From positions 434,001 to 498,000 of the forward strand of contig NZ_JAMZAW010000001.1 of the NCBI RefSeq assembly GCF_024158745.1: a DNA stretch of 64,000 nt. The letters are read 5' to 3'. This DNA comes from Paenibacillus tyrphae. Its GTDB lineage: Bacteria > Bacillota > Bacilli > Paenibacillales > NBRC-103111. This document shows, one piece after another, positions 25,423 through 34,292 of this stretch (within the stretch, counting starts at the first letter, position 1; each line of letters opens with the position of its first letter). A model generated the notes under the pieces. The model had not been told where the DNA came from. It searched no databases and saw nothing but the letters and a program-made list of their open reading frames with translations. Position numbers and translations under genes: made by a program.

Positions 25423-27189
25423 TTAAGAGAAACCGCAAGCGGGTCGTGTGCGCCCCGACTGATCAGCGATATCCGTCTCCAAATATTTGGTAAGGACGGT
25501 CACCACTTCGGCACTGCTGGCACAGCCGGCCAGCTCCTCCCAAATCTTCTCGCCGTCGCTGTGTCTGCTTTGGAGCAGGCTGTTTTTCACCTTCAATATC
25601 GATTGCACCGACATGCTCAGGTCGGTAATGCCGAGCGCAATCCAAATCGGCAAAGCGCGGACATCCCCTGCCAGCTCGCCGCATACGCTGATATGCGTCC
25701 CGTGCTTGTGGGCATGATCCGCCGTAATCTTCAGCATGCGGAGCACCGACGGATGAAACGGGTCGTACAAATGCGCCACCGTTTCGTTCATCCGGTCGAC
25801 GGCCAGCACGTATTGGACCAGATCATTCGTTCCGATGCTGAAAAAGTCGACCTTTTGCGCAAGCAAATCGGAGATCATGACCGCGGCCGGAAGCTCGATC
25901 ATAATGCCAACCTTAATATCTGAGCTAAACGGGGTTCCTTCGGCCGCAAGCTCCTTTTTCGCGTCCTCCAGCACTTCATTGGCTCGGCGCAGCTCGTCTA
26001 GCGAAGAAATCATCGGATACAGGATTTTAACGTAGCCGTAATGACTCGCCCGCAAAATAGCCCGAAGCTGCGTTTTGAACAAATCCGTCCGGTCCAGCAT
26101 AATCCGGATCGCGCGGTAACCGAGCGACGGATTCTCTTCCTCCGGCAGGGCCAGGTAGTCGAGATGCTTATCTCCTCCGACGTCCAGCGTCCGAATGACG
26201 ACCGGCTTGCCGCCCAGCCGCTCGGCCACTTCACGATATACAGCAAACTGCTCCTCTTCTTCGGGGAAGCTGCTGCGGTCCATGTACAAAAATTCCGTCC
26301 GGAACAGGCCGACGCCGGAAGCGCCGTTCTTCATGACCAGCTCCAGCTCCTTCACCGAGCTGATATTGGCCGCCAAATGCATCTGCCTTCCGTCCTCCGT
26401 CCGGGTAGGCAGATGGGCCAGCTTTTGCAGCTGTTCCTGAACGGCTTTCCACGTTTCCTTGCGCGCCTTGTACTTCTCGATCACATCGTCGGCCGGATTC
26501 ACATAGATGACACCCTCGTCGCCGTCGATGATCAGATAGTCGCCGTTTTGAATCGGCGTTTGCAGCTTGCCCTCGAGCCCAAGAACGTACGGCACGCTCA
26601 TCGCGCGGGCCATGATGGCCACATGCGACGTTTTGCCGCCCAGCATCGTTACCAGCCCTAACGCCAGATTCACATCCAGATGCACCATTTGAGACGGAAT
26701 CAGCTCTTTGGCTACGAGAATGTAGGGCTGATCCTTGGGCGGCAGCGTCTCTTCGAGCGCTCCCAGCAGATGCTTGAGCAGCCGGTTGCCGACGTCTTTA
26801 ATATCGAGCGCGCGCTCCTTCATATAGCCGTCGTCAAGCAGATCGAACATTCCTACGAACTTATCGATCGCTTCTTTGACGGCAACCTCCGCCGCTTTGT
26901 ACTGCCGCTGCATGATCCCCTGCACTTCGTTCATGAATATCGGGTCTTCCAAGATGGCCAGATGCGCGTCGAAAATTTGCGTCTGCTCCTCGCCCAGCAC
27001 GCTGACGAATTCCTGTTTGATCAGTTCGATCTCGTCCTTGGAATGGCGGATTCCGTCATACAACCTTTCGAATTCGTACGCCAAGTCCGTAACGTCGATC
27101 AGCTTTTCGGGAAAGTCCCATTCCCAGGTTGGAATAACGAAAGCTTTGCCCATCGCAATCCCCGACGAAGCTCCGATCCCCTCAACCAT
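25423..27189 (-). CDS. ptsI: PTS enzyme I (phosphoenolpyruvate-protein phosphotransferase)
   Basis: A 588-residue enzyme transferring phosphate from phosphoenolpyruvate to HPr. The phosphorylated histidine is His189 in GGKTSHVAIMAR, the PEP-binding region has GVGLFRTEFLYMD and the C-terminal half has GTNDLVQYVLAVDR and ISVCGELAGD with the active-site cysteine. Full length. Its ATG overlaps the stop of the EIICBA gene by 8 bases (ATGGTTGA), so the two are translationally linked. Usually ptsI follows ptsH; no HPr gene is next to it here. Confidence 0.95.
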   Translation of the reverse strand: MVEGIGASSGIAMGKAFVIPTWEWDFPEKLIDVTDLAYEFERLYDGIRHSKDEIELIKQEFVSVLGEEQTQIFDAHLAILEDPIFMNEVQGIMQRQYKAAEVAVKEAIDKFVGMFDLLDDGYMKERALDIKDVGNRLLKHLLGALEETLPPKDQPYILVAKELIPSQMVHLDVNLALGLVTMLGGKTSHVAIMARAMSVPYVLGLEGKLQTPIQNGDYLIIDGDEGVIYVNPADDVIEKYKARKETWKAVQEQLQKLAHLPTRTEDGRQMHLAANISSVKELELVMKNGASGVGLFRTEFLYMDRSSFPEEEEQFAVYREVAERLGGKPVVIRTLDVGGDKHLDYLALPEEENPSLGYRAIRIMLDRTDLFKTQLRAILRASHYGYVKILYPMISSLDELRRANEVLEDAKKELAAEGTPFSSDIKVGIMIELPAAVMISDLLAQKVDFFSIGTNDLVQYVLAVDRMNETVAHLYDPFHPSVLRMLKITADHAHKHGTHISVCGELAGDVRALPIWIALGITDLSMSVQSILKVKNSLLQSRHSDGEKIWEELAGCASSAEVVTVLTKYLETDIADQSGRTRPACGFS

Positions 27190-29086
27190 AAGCGTTCCCT
27201 CCCCCTGTAACTCCTGTTGTAGCGGTATTTTTCAGCATGACGGACATGACCGACGCCTGTCCTTTCTTCACGGCTTTGTAAGGCGCGAAGCTCCATGATC
27301 TCACCATATCGACGTTCGTGATGAGCATAGGCGTCGCGAGCGACTTGCAATTTTTCTTCACCTTCTGCAGATTGAACCTGACGAGCAGTTGACCGGGTTC
27401 GACCAGGTCTCCTTCTTTCACGTAAGCGGTAAAATATTTGCCCTGCAGGCCGGCCGTATCGATTCCGATATGGAGGAGCACTTGAAGTCCTTGCTCCGTC
27501 TCGATCCCGAGGGCGTGAAGCGTCGGGTACACGTGAATGATTTTACCCGCTACAGGCGATACCAGCTCTCCTTTATCAGGGAAAAAGGCGACGCCGTTGC
27601 CCACCAGTTTGCCGGCGAAAATTTTGTCCGGCACTTCCTCCAACGGGATCATCCGCCCCTGCATCGGCGAGCTGAACAGCACCTGCTGAATATCTTTGCG
27701 CATCGACTTGATCATCTCTTCGCGGATCAATTCCGAATACGTGCCGAACACGACCTGAACGTTGCCGCCGCCCAAACGGATGACGCCGGCCGCACCGAGC
27801 AGCCGAAGCGCCGACACATCCATCTGCCGGTCATTGACCAGCGTGAGCCGCAGGCGGGTAATACATGCTTCGATGTTCTTGATGTTTTCCTTGCCGCCAA
27901 GCGCCTGCAAAATGAGCGGCGAACGGTACGGAATGTCCCCGGCCCATTCTTCGAGCTGCGAGCCCTCCTCGCGTCCCGGTGTCGGGATACGGAAACGGCG
28001 GATCGCCCAACGGAACAGCACATAGTAGACGAAACCGTAAGCAAGCCCGATCGGAATCAGCAGCAGGCCGCGTGTCGACAAGTGCAGATTGATCAAGTAA
28101 TCGATCGCTCCCGCCGAATAAGAGAAGCCGTGGTGAATGTCGAGCACGTAAGCGATCCACATCGCCAATCCCGAAAGAATAGCATGCACGAAAAACAGAT
28201 ACGGTGCCACGAACAAAAACGCGAACTCGATCGGCTCGGTCACCCCGGTTAAGAAGCAGGCGAAAGCCGCCGTAAGGAAAGTCGTCCGAATTTTCGGCTT
28301 TAAATCCTCACGCGCTTCCTGAATAATCGCCAAGGCAATGGCGGGCAGCGCGAACATCATGATCGGATACAGGCCGGCCATATACATTCCCGCCGTCGGG
28401 TCTCCGGCAAAATAGCGGGGCAAGTCGCCGAATACCGGCTGTCCTTGCGCATCGTTATAAGCGCCGAGCTGAAACCAGAAAAAGTTGTTGAACACGTGAT
28501 GCAGTCCGGATGGGACCAAAAGTCGGTGAATGATGCCGTATAAAAATGCGCCGAACCCGCCGAGTCCCAGAATAAAACTCGTGAGCTTCTCCATCCCGGT
28601 TTCGAGCGCAGGACCGAATTGGATCATCAGTAAAATTAATAAAAAGATGGCAAGCCCCATCAGCAGCGGCACCATGCGGGGACCGCCGAAAAATTGAATC
28701 GATTCGGGAAGCTGAATATGCTTAACCCTATGATAAATGACGGCCGCCAGCAAACCGATCAGGATGCCGCCGGGAACGCCGAGCTGAAACGAATCGCCGA
28801 GGTAACGCTGCGTCGCCTCGCTGAACATGTAATGGCCGATAAGCGCCGACATGCCCGCGATTCCTGCGCTTTCCGTCAACCCCAGGGCGACGCCGACCGC
28901 AAAAATAAGCGGCAAATACGTAAAGATCGTTGTGCCGCAGAGCAATAAAATCTCCCCGACGCGGGGCATATGAATCCGATCCCAAGGCAGGGTACCGAGG
29001 CGCAGCAAGATAGCGGCAACGGGAAGGGTAATGGTCGGCATCATGAGCGACCGGCCAAGCTGCTGCAAGTTTCCCATCCAATTCAA
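27182..29086 (-). CDS. PTS EIICBA permease, glucose/N-acetylglucosamine family
   Basis: A 634-residue sugar transporter. Residues 1 to about 385 are the EIIC membrane domain (VLRLG-type start, PSGLHHVFNNFFWFQLG, TGVTEPIEFAFLFVAPYLF and FSYSAGAIDY), about 395-470 EIIB with the phosphocysteine in IEACITRLRLTL, and about 485-615 EIIA with the phosphohistidine in VLLHIGIDT. It imports and phosphorylates a hexose, in series with EI. GlcNAc and glucose permeases share these motifs and I cannot choose. It starts at TTG; the ribosome site GGGGGAAC is about 11 bases off, so the start is less certain. Confidence 0.88.
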   Translation of the reverse strand: MNWMGNLQQLGRSLMMPTITLPVAAILLRLGTLPWDRIHMPRVGEILLLCGTTIFTYLPLIFAVGVALGLTESAGIAGMSALIGHYMFSEATQRYLGDSFQLGVPGGILIGLLAAVIYHRVKHIQLPESIQFFGGPRMVPLLMGLAIFLLILLMIQFGPALETGMEKLTSFILGLGGFGAFLYGIIHRLLVPSGLHHVFNNFFWFQLGAYNDAQGQPVFGDLPRYFAGDPTAGMYMAGLYPIMMFALPAIALAIIQEAREDLKPKIRTTFLTAAFACFLTGVTEPIEFAFLFVAPYLFFVHAILSGLAMWIAYVLDIHHGFSYSAGAIDYLINLHLSTRGLLLIPIGLAYGFVYYVLFRWAIRRFRIPTPGREEGSQLEEWAGDIPYRSPLILQALGGKENIKNIEACITRLRLTLVNDRQMDVSALRLLGAAGVIRLGGGNVQVVFGTYSELIREEMIKSMRKDIQQVLFSSPMQGRMIPLEEVPDKIFAGKLVGNGVAFFPDKGELVSPVAGKIIHVYPTLHALGIETEQGLQVLLHIGIDTAGLQGKYFTAYVKEGDLVEPGQLLVRFNLQKVKKNCKSLATPMLITNVDMVRSWSFAPYKAVKKGQASVMSVMLKNTATTGVTGGGNAYG

Positions 29087-29115
29087 ATCGGTCCGTTCCC
29101 CCTTTCATACTAACG

Positions 29116-29144
29116 ATGGTACGCTCAGAACCGTTTTTTGTCAA
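29116..29144 (-). promoter_or_regulatory. Promoter of the EIICBA-EI operon
   Basis: On the minus strand TTGACA (29139-29144) and TACCAT (29116-29121) are 17 bases apart. The gap to the start codon is too short for a GlcT-type antiterminator hairpin. Confidence 0.6.
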
Positions 29145-29159
29145 ACCGTAAGTTCAGGG

Positions 29160-29193
29160 AAAACACAAAGAAGACGGGCCTGCCGGGCCCGCC
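29160..29193 (-). terminator. Terminator of the Gln-rich gene
   Basis: On the minus strand GGCGGGCC pairs with GGCCCGTC around CGGCA, followed by a T-rich stretch (TTCTTTGTGTTTT). Confidence 0.75.
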
Positions 29194-29219
29194 TGTTCGA
29201 AGCTGCTTGCCGATTAAAA

Positions 29220-29939
29220 TTAGAATCTGTTAAAGCCCACGCCGCTTGCGCCGAAACCGCTTGTGCTGATACCGCCTGCGCCGATACCAAATTGACTTTG
29301 CGCCGGTTGGTTGGAATCGGAACGAAGATAAGAGTCATGTCCTTGTTGGTTGCCACGGTAGTTGGCCAGATGGTACGATTGCGGGCTTTGGAATTGGGAA
29401 TACGACTGCCCGGAAACGCCAAATTGTTGGCCAAATTGATTTTGGCTTGCAAAGCTTGCCGCGCCGAATTGGGGTGCGCCGATTCCGAATTGGCTTTGTG
29501 CCGGCTGCGTGGAATCCGAACGCAGGTAAGCGTCATGGCCCTGCTGGTCTCCGCGGTAGTTGGCCGTGTGATACGATTGCGGCGATTGCGGGCTTTGATA
29601 TTGCGAGAACTGTTGTCCGGCTCCGAAAGAAGAAGCGCCGAATTGGGGTGCGCCGATTCCGAATTGGCTTTGCGCCGGCTGCGTGGAATCGGAGCGAAGA
29701 TAGGCGTCATGCCCTTGTTGGTTGCCGCGGTAGTTCGCCGTGTGATATGCTTGCGGGCTTTGGAATTGCGAGAATTGCTGCCCGGCTCCGTATTGCTGGC
29801 TGATTCCGGATTGATTCAGGGACTGGTTGTATTGGGATTGTACATATCCGACCGGCTGGTATTTGGAGTATTGGGAGCTTGCAGGACCGGCCGTACCCAA
29901 TTGGTTTTGAAAGCTGCTTTGGAAACCTTGTTGGTACAT
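29220..29939 (-). CDS. Gln/Ser/Gly-rich repeat protein, probably spore- or surface-associated
   Basis: A 239-residue low-complexity protein with no lysine-rich or hydrophobic stretch and no signal peptide. It has three tandem repeats of about 55-60 residues, each with FSQ(F/Y)QSPQ, then YHTANYRGNQQGHDAYLRSD and QPAQSQFGIGAPQFG. The middle section is nearly identical between copies, as is the DNA. Composition (Gln, Ser, Gly, Phe, Tyr) resembles coat or disordered matrix proteins of sporulating bacteria, but I do not recognise the family and the spore link is a guess. It has GAGGAGG upstream and its own terminator, so it is expressed as a single gene. Confidence 0.7.
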   Translation of the reverse strand: MYQQGFQSSFQNQLGTAGPASSQYSKYQPVGYVQSQYNQSLNQSGISQQYGAGQQFSQFQSPQAYHTANYRGNQQGHDAYLRSDSTQPAQSQFGIGAPQFGASSFGAGQQFSQYQSPQSPQSYHTANYRGDQQGHDAYLRSDSTQPAQSQFGIGAPQFGAASFASQNQFGQQFGVSGQSYSQFQSPQSYHLANYRGNQQGHDSYLRSDSNQPAQSQFGIGAGGISTSGFGASGVGFNRF

Positions 29940-30068
29940 GCGAAAAAATCCTCCTCGAAGTTATTATAGGAAGTCTTCCGGTGCTGGGTCGTTGTTCCGT
30001 TCCATTCCAGAAGCCTTTCTTATTGTCTTCAAGGAGGATTTATTTTATTACTTGGCGTTTATTTTTTT

Positions 30069-30719
30069 TTAGGGTTGTCCGGGACAAATTTCCCGCTTTA
30101 ACTGCCGGGCGGCCAAGCAAGGATCGCTTTGCCGAACGATAGCCGATACGACGGCCACTCCGTCTGCGCCGGCCTGAATGACGGGCGCCGCATTGGAAAC
30201 GTCAATGCCCCCGATCCCGACCATGCTAATATGCGGCCAACGCTGCTTGATCTCCGAAATCAGCCCGGTGCCTATCGGCGCCCCGGCATCCCCTTTGGTA
30301 AGGGTGGAATAGACGGCGCCCACGCCCAAATAATCTGCGCCTTGAGCTATGGCCCACTCCGCTTCAGCCATCGTGCTGGCGGAGATGCCGATGATCTTAT
30401 CCTCGGCGAGCAGCTTGCGGGCTTCCGATCCCGGCAGATCGTCCTGGCCGACATGCACGCCGTCGGCGTCTAGCGCGAGCGCCACATCGACCCGGTCGTT
30501 AACCAGAAAAGGGACGCCGTATTCCCGGCAAAGCTCCCGCAGCGCTCTGCCTTCTTCGATGACGCGGAACAGAGGCGCTTTTTTCTCGCGAAGCTGGATC
30601 ATCGTTACGCCGCCCTCCAGTGCCGCCCGGGCAATCTCTAACGCCGATCGCCCTTCGTGGCCCGAGAGATCCATAACCAAGTAAACCGATAAATATTGAC
30701 GAATGTCTGACCGGAACAA
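30069..30719 (-). CDS. thiE: Thiamine phosphate synthase
   Basis: A 216-residue TIM-barrel enzyme joining HMP-pyrophosphate and thiazole phosphate in thiamine synthesis. Typical blocks: GGVTMIQLREKKA near 37, FLVNDRVDVALALDADGVHVGQDDLP near 70-95, SASTMAEAEWAIAQGADYLGVGAVYSTLTK and MVGIGGIDVSNAAPVIQAGADGVAVVSAI. It starts at TTG, 7 bases after GGAGGG, one base beyond the stop of the CoA-binding gene, so the two are in one operon. No TPP riboswitch is visible ahead of the operon and no other thi genes are nearby. Confidence 0.92.
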   Translation of the reverse strand: MFRSDIRQYLSVYLVMDLSGHEGRSALEIARAALEGGVTMIQLREKKAPLFRVIEEGRALRELCREYGVPFLVNDRVDVALALDADGVHVGQDDLPGSEARKLLAEDKIIGISASTMAEAEWAIAQGADYLGVGAVYSTLTKGDAGAPIGTGLISEIKQRWPHISMVGIGGIDVSNAAPVIQAGADGVAVVSAIVRQSDPCLAARQLKREICPGQP

Positions 30720-30720
30720 A

Positions 30721-31149
30721 TTATTTCCCTCCGGGCAACAAAATCGAGTCTTCTACTTTGATGCAGCGGTCCATAATCACTTCAAGACCGCCGGCGCGGG
30801 CAATATCCGCCGCTTCTTCGTTAAAGATCCCCTGCTGCAGCCAGAACACCTTGGCCCCGATCTTTACCGCTTCCTCGGCGACGGGAACGACCTGTTCGCT
30901 GCGGCGGAATACGTTCACGATATCCACTGGTTCGGGAATATCGCTGAGCGACGCGTAGCAGGTTTCCCCGAGAATCGTTCCGCTTACGGTCGGATTGACC
31001 GGGATAATGCGGTAGCCTTTCTTCTGCATGGCTTCCGCAACCATGTAAGATACGCGATCGGGCTTGTCGGACAGCCCGACGACCGCTACGTTGCCGGCTC
31101 CCGCCAATAGTTCTTTGATTCGTTCACGCGGTGGATTTTCAAAAGCCAT
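30721..31149 (-). CDS. CoA-binding Rossmann-fold protein (YccU type)
   Basis: A 142-residue protein made of one CoA-binding domain: NVAVVGLSDKPDRVSYMVAEAM near 20-41, IIPVNPTVSGTILGETCYASL and GAKVFWLQQGIFNEEAA. It resembles the small stand-alone relatives of succinyl-CoA synthetase alpha domains (YccU, YneT). A conserved Cys (near residue 63) and the ligand-binding fold are visible, but no reaction is known. GAGGAG precedes the ATG. It is immediately upstream of thiE. Confidence 0.85.
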   Translation of the reverse strand: MAFENPPRERIKELLAGAGNVAVVGLSDKPDRVSYMVAEAMQKKGYRIIPVNPTVSGTILGETCYASLSDIPEPVDIVNVFRRSEQVVPVAEEAVKIGAKVFWLQQGIFNEEAADIARAGGLEVIMDRCIKVEDSILLPGGK

Positions 31150-31175
31150 GACAAATCGCTCCTCGCTTCATGAAT

Positions 31176-32009
31176 TTATTTCGCCTTCGTATAGCTTATC
31201 GCTTGGCGTCCCATCGCATCCCATGTTGCCATAAACGCTTCTTTGTCGATTTTTTTGTTGCTTTGGCCGGCAAGCGGGTCGTTGACATATACGTACTGTT
31301 CGTCAAAACCGACCAGCAGCACCGCATGCTCCATAAAGGTCGTCTCGATCGGACCGATCGGCGTATCCCACACGACCCAATTGTCCGGAACCTTATAGTT
31401 GATCGTCGTCCAAACGACGGACGGGACTCCCTGAATCAATTGGTCTTCAAGCTTCGAGAACGGTTCCTTGGTCAGATCTTGCGCCGTAGGAACATAAGCC
31501 TTTAGCAGCTCGAACAATGCGGTATGGTAGATCCCGAACCCTTTGGCGGCGCCCGTCACCTCTCCGACGAATCCGGTGTTCGGATTCCCCCAAAAAGCGA
31601 TTGAGCCGTTTTTGTTATAACGGATCGGGGTCGGATCTTTTTTCATCTCGGGAACCAAATCCATCTTGGATTTGTTCACGCCGTAATATTGCAACAGCAT
31701 CGCAAGACTCGTCACTTCGCATCCGGAAGGAAGCTCGGGCAGCTGCCGAATATGCGGCGCTTCCAACAATACGCTTTTCGGCCGCTCGACCGGCTTCGCC
31801 GCAGGAGGTGCGGCGGCGCTAGCGGCTGTCTTGGCCGCGGCAGCTTCTTGCTCCGCGTAGGCGACGGTCGGGTCCCGGAACCATGTCTGTCCCGTTAGTT
31901 TAGCGTAAAGCAGTACGCCAAATACGCCGCTGGCAAAGAGAAGCCCTGTGATGAGAAATAAAGCAAGCGTGACCTGGATTCCTTTCCATAATACGGTCAC
32001 GTCCTTCAC
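31176..32009 (-). CDS. Membrane-anchored C39 peptidase-like protein
   Basis: A 277-residue protein with one N-terminal membrane helix (residues about 10-36), an Ala/Pro-rich linker (55-75) and a papain-fold C39_2 domain. The catalytic Cys is Cys97 in PSGCEVTSLAMLLQYYG, the His lies in TFMEHAVLLVGFDEQYVY and the third residue in VNDPLAG. Most such proteins are exported cysteine proteases of unknown substrate; there is no ABC transporter in the gene, unlike bacteriocin-processing C39 proteins. The start is a GTG with a weak ribosome site, so the exact N-terminus is uncertain. Confidence 0.8.
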   Translation of the reverse strand: MKDVTVLWKGIQVTLALFLITGLLFASGVFGVLLYAKLTGQTWFRDPTVAYAEQEAAAAKTAASAAAPPAAKPVERPKSVLLEAPHIRQLPELPSGCEVTSLAMLLQYYGVNKSKMDLVPEMKKDPTPIRYNKNGSIAFWGNPNTGFVGEVTGAAKGFGIYHTALFELLKAYVPTAQDLTKEPFSKLEDQLIQGVPSVVWTTINYKVPDNWVVWDTPIGPIETTFMEHAVLLVGFDEQYVYVNDPLAGQSNKKIDKEAFMATWDAMGRQAISYTKAK

Positions 32010-32072
32010 CGCCTCGTTACGATCAGCATGCCGATCATGATGATAGGTTAAGCAACGCCGGCGCGCAGCGCC

Positions 32073-33368
32073 TTACTCTTGAACCAGTTCGATTTGCGCC
32101 CCGAGCGACAGCAAATGCTCGAAGTAATGAGGGTAAGATTTGGCCACATGATGCGCGTCGTTGATAATCAAGCCTTGCTCGGAACGGAGGCCGACGATAG
32201 TAAGCGCCATGATGACACGGTGGTCGTAGTGCGCGTTAATCTCGACGCCGCCCGTTACGCCCTGCGGACGCCCATGGACGATAATCTCGCTTTGTCTTTC
32301 CTCCACATCCGCTCCGGCCTTGCGCAACTCGTTCACAAAATCCGTAATTCGGTCGCATTCCTTGTATCGCAGGTTCTCTACATTGTAGAATCGGGACGTG
32401 CCTTCCGCAAACACCGCCGCCGCAACCATCGCCAGCACGCCGTCGGTGAAATGATCTCCGTCGAATTCGCCTGCGATCAGCTTCTGATTGCCGCGAATCC
32501 GAACGGCATCGTTCTCGTGGGTAAGATCGACACCCATCGCGCGGAGCACGTCGACAACGGCCCGCTCGCCCTGCCTGCTTTGCTCAGCCAAATGAAGCAC
32601 CGTCACGTCCGAATGCGTCACGGCCGCAGCGGCCAGGATGGCGGCAGAACCCGGATAATCGCCCTGAACCGTGTAGTTTTGGGGCTTGTACTGCTGCTTG
32701 CCCGGAATTTTGTAATGCATCAAATCGTCGGACGCTTCGATTTTCACACCCGCTTGGGCAATGACTTCCAGCGTCTGGCCGACGATAATTTTCGATTTCA
32801 GATCGTGCAGCACCGTAATCTCGCTATCCTCGTCCAGCAAGGGAGCAACGAACAGCAAGGAGCTTAAAAATTGCGAGCTGACATTCCCGGAAACGGTAAT
32901 TTTGCCGCCCCGCGGATGGCCGCCCCGAATCGTAATCGGCAGCTTTCCTTCACGGTGCTCTACCTCGACTCCCATCTGCTTCAAGGCGTCGATCAGATCG
33001 TCATGAGGGCGTTTGCCGAGAGAATCCGGATAAGCGTTTATGAACGTCACCTCCGGGCAAAAAGCGGCGACCGACATCAAGAAGCGGAGTACCGCTCCGG
33101 CATTGCCGACATTCAGCTCGCTCACATGCTTCGGATGACGGCCGAAGCCGCGGATTGTCATCTTCTCGTCGTCCTCTTCCAGGACGGCGCCCAAATCCCG
33201 GATGCAGCGGCGCATCGCGTCGCTATCCTCGCTGTGGGCCGGAAAGTACACCGTGCTCGTCCCGTCCGCAAGCGCAGCGATAAGCAAATAGCGGGTCGTG
33301 TAGTTTTTGGAAGACAGAGCGTTAATCGTCCCGCCCAGACGCGGGGTCGGTTTGACAATGGCTTTCAT
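32073..33368 (-). CDS. aroA: EPSP synthase (3-phosphoshikimate 1-carboxyvinyltransferase), divergent active-site loops
   Basis: A 431-residue enzyme of the shikimate pathway that joins PEP and shikimate 3-phosphate. The fold motifs are present: SSKNYTTR at 19-26 in place of the usual GSKS(x)SxR, NVGNAGAVLRF at 86-96 in place of LGNAGTAMRP, KRPHDDLIDAL, FTDGVLAMVAA, KECDRI and AKSYPHYFEHL with the catalytic lysine. Residues equivalent to E. coli Thr97 and Pro101 are Ala92 and Phe96, positions linked to glyphosate sensitivity. Other catalytic residues look intact, so I take it as a working AroA. Shikimate kinase is encoded 1.3 kb away. Confidence 0.88.
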   Translation of the reverse strand: MKAIVKPTPRLGGTINALSSKNYTTRYLLIAALADGTSTVYFPAHSEDSDAMRRCIRDLGAVLEEDDEKMTIRGFGRHPKHVSELNVGNAGAVLRFLMSVAAFCPEVTFINAYPDSLGKRPHDDLIDALKQMGVEVEHREGKLPITIRGGHPRGGKITVSGNVSSQFLSSLLFVAPLLDEDSEITVLHDLKSKIIVGQTLEVIAQAGVKIEASDDLMHYKIPGKQQYKPQNYTVQGDYPGSAAILAAAAVTHSDVTVLHLAEQSRQGERAVVDVLRAMGVDLTHENDAVRIRGNQKLIAGEFDGDHFTDGVLAMVAAAVFAEGTSRFYNVENLRYKECDRITDFVNELRKAGADVEERQSEIIVHGRPQGVTGGVEINAHYDHRVIMALTIVGLRSEQGLIINDAHHVAKSYPHYFEHLLSLGAQIELVQE

Positions 33369-33391
33369 CGTAAAGTATCTCTCCTTGTCCG

Positions 33392-33775
33392 TCAGAGCTT
33401 TATATATGTAAGTGAAAAGATATAGCCTGCATAAGCAAGCAACAAACCGAGTGTATACGACAGCCCCATATACAGCCAGGCCGTCCGGCTTTCGCCTTGG
33501 CTAATCAGCGCTTCGCTTTCCAGCTTTAGCGTCGAAAAGGTCGTGAATGCCCCCATAAATCCGCTGCCAAGGAGCGCCATCAATCGGCCGTCTGCCCCTC
33601 CTCCCCACAAGACGCCCAACAAGAACGAACCGATAAGGTTGACCGTCAGCGTTCCGTATGGTAGAGAAGTTTTAAGCCGTTCCGCGATGCCGCTGCCGAT
33701 CCAATACCTTGCAACGGCGCCGGCAAAGCCTCCTGCGCTTACGAGCAGCAGCGTTCCTAATGTATTCGACATCAT
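33392..33775 (-). CDS. crcB: Fluoride ion channel CrcB/Fluc, subunit 1
   Basis: A 127-residue four-helix membrane protein with the Fluc motifs GGFAGAVARYWIG, NLIGSFLLG and GFMGAFTTFSTLKLE. Two such subunits form a dual-topology channel that lets fluoride out of the cell. The ATG overlaps the stop of the other crcB gene, so a heterodimer from two adjacent genes is likely. No fluoride riboswitch is visible upstream of the pair. Confidence 0.92.
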   Translation of the reverse strand: MMSNTLGTLLLVSAGGFAGAVARYWIGSGIAERLKTSLPYGTLTVNLIGSFLLGVLWGGGADGRLMALLGSGFMGAFTTFSTLKLESEALISQGESRTAWLYMGLSYTLGLLLAYAGYIFSLTYIKL

Positions 33776-34164
33776 TCCTCAGAACCCCTTTTTACCGCCG
33801 CCAAATTTAGACCGAACAGGCGTCCGAGACGAATGCAGCCGAGCCCGCCCCACAGGCTGATGATAAAATAGAGCGCGGCGATCGTCCAAAGCTGCTGCTG
33901 GAGCATCGATACGAGCTCCCAGCTTAATGTCGAGAACGTCGTAAACGCTCCGACGAATCCGGTCATCAACGCGGCGCGAAGGTTCGAATACCGCTTCAAA
34001 CCGGGCAAATAGGCCAGAAAGCCAAGTGTCAGGCAGCCGGCCAGGTTGCACAGCAGCGTTCCCCACGGCAGCGAGGTAACCTGCTGCGGATTCATAGCAA
34101 AGGACAATCCGTACCGTGCCAGCGCTCCGGCAATTCCCGCCAGACCTATATAAAGTACGGTCAT
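33772..34164 (-). CDS. crcB: Fluoride ion channel CrcB/Fluc, subunit 2
   Basis: A 130-residue four-helix protein with GIAGALARYGL, NLAGCLTLGF and GFVGAFTTFSTLSWE. The start at 34164 is chosen because the first transmembrane helix begins there (MTVLYIGLAG) with GGGGACG upstream; the frame continues to 34209 with sequence unlike the family. It is first in the two-gene crcB unit and divergent from the rhodanese gene. Confidence 0.9.
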   Translation of the reverse strand: MTVLYIGLAGIAGALARYGLSFAMNPQQVTSLPWGTLLCNLAGCLTLGFLAYLPGLKRYSNLRAALMTGFVGAFTTFSTLSWELVSMLQQQLWTIAALYFIISLWGGLGCIRLGRLFGLNLAAVKRGSEE

Positions 34165-34292
34165 TCGATATCGTCCCCATTCAAAATTAACGTCATCAAC
34201 GACAGGCATTCCGCTTTGTTTGACACGCTGCCGTTTTCTTTTTATGATGAAGGCAAGTCGGCCGCAAGCCGAAGGAGAAGGAGGCTGTATTG

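Noticed and set aside
29087..29160. GlcT-type antiterminator ahead of the EIICBA gene
   Set aside because: The leader between promoter and start is too short and holds no terminator hairpin.
29270..29800. DNA repeats that could suggest a CRISPR or satellite array
   Set aside because: They lie in frame inside a coding sequence and encode protein repeats.
34165..34292. Fluoride riboswitch ahead of the crcB pair
   Set aside because: I looked for the conserved GGNGATGG and downstream pairing elements on the minus strand and did not see them.
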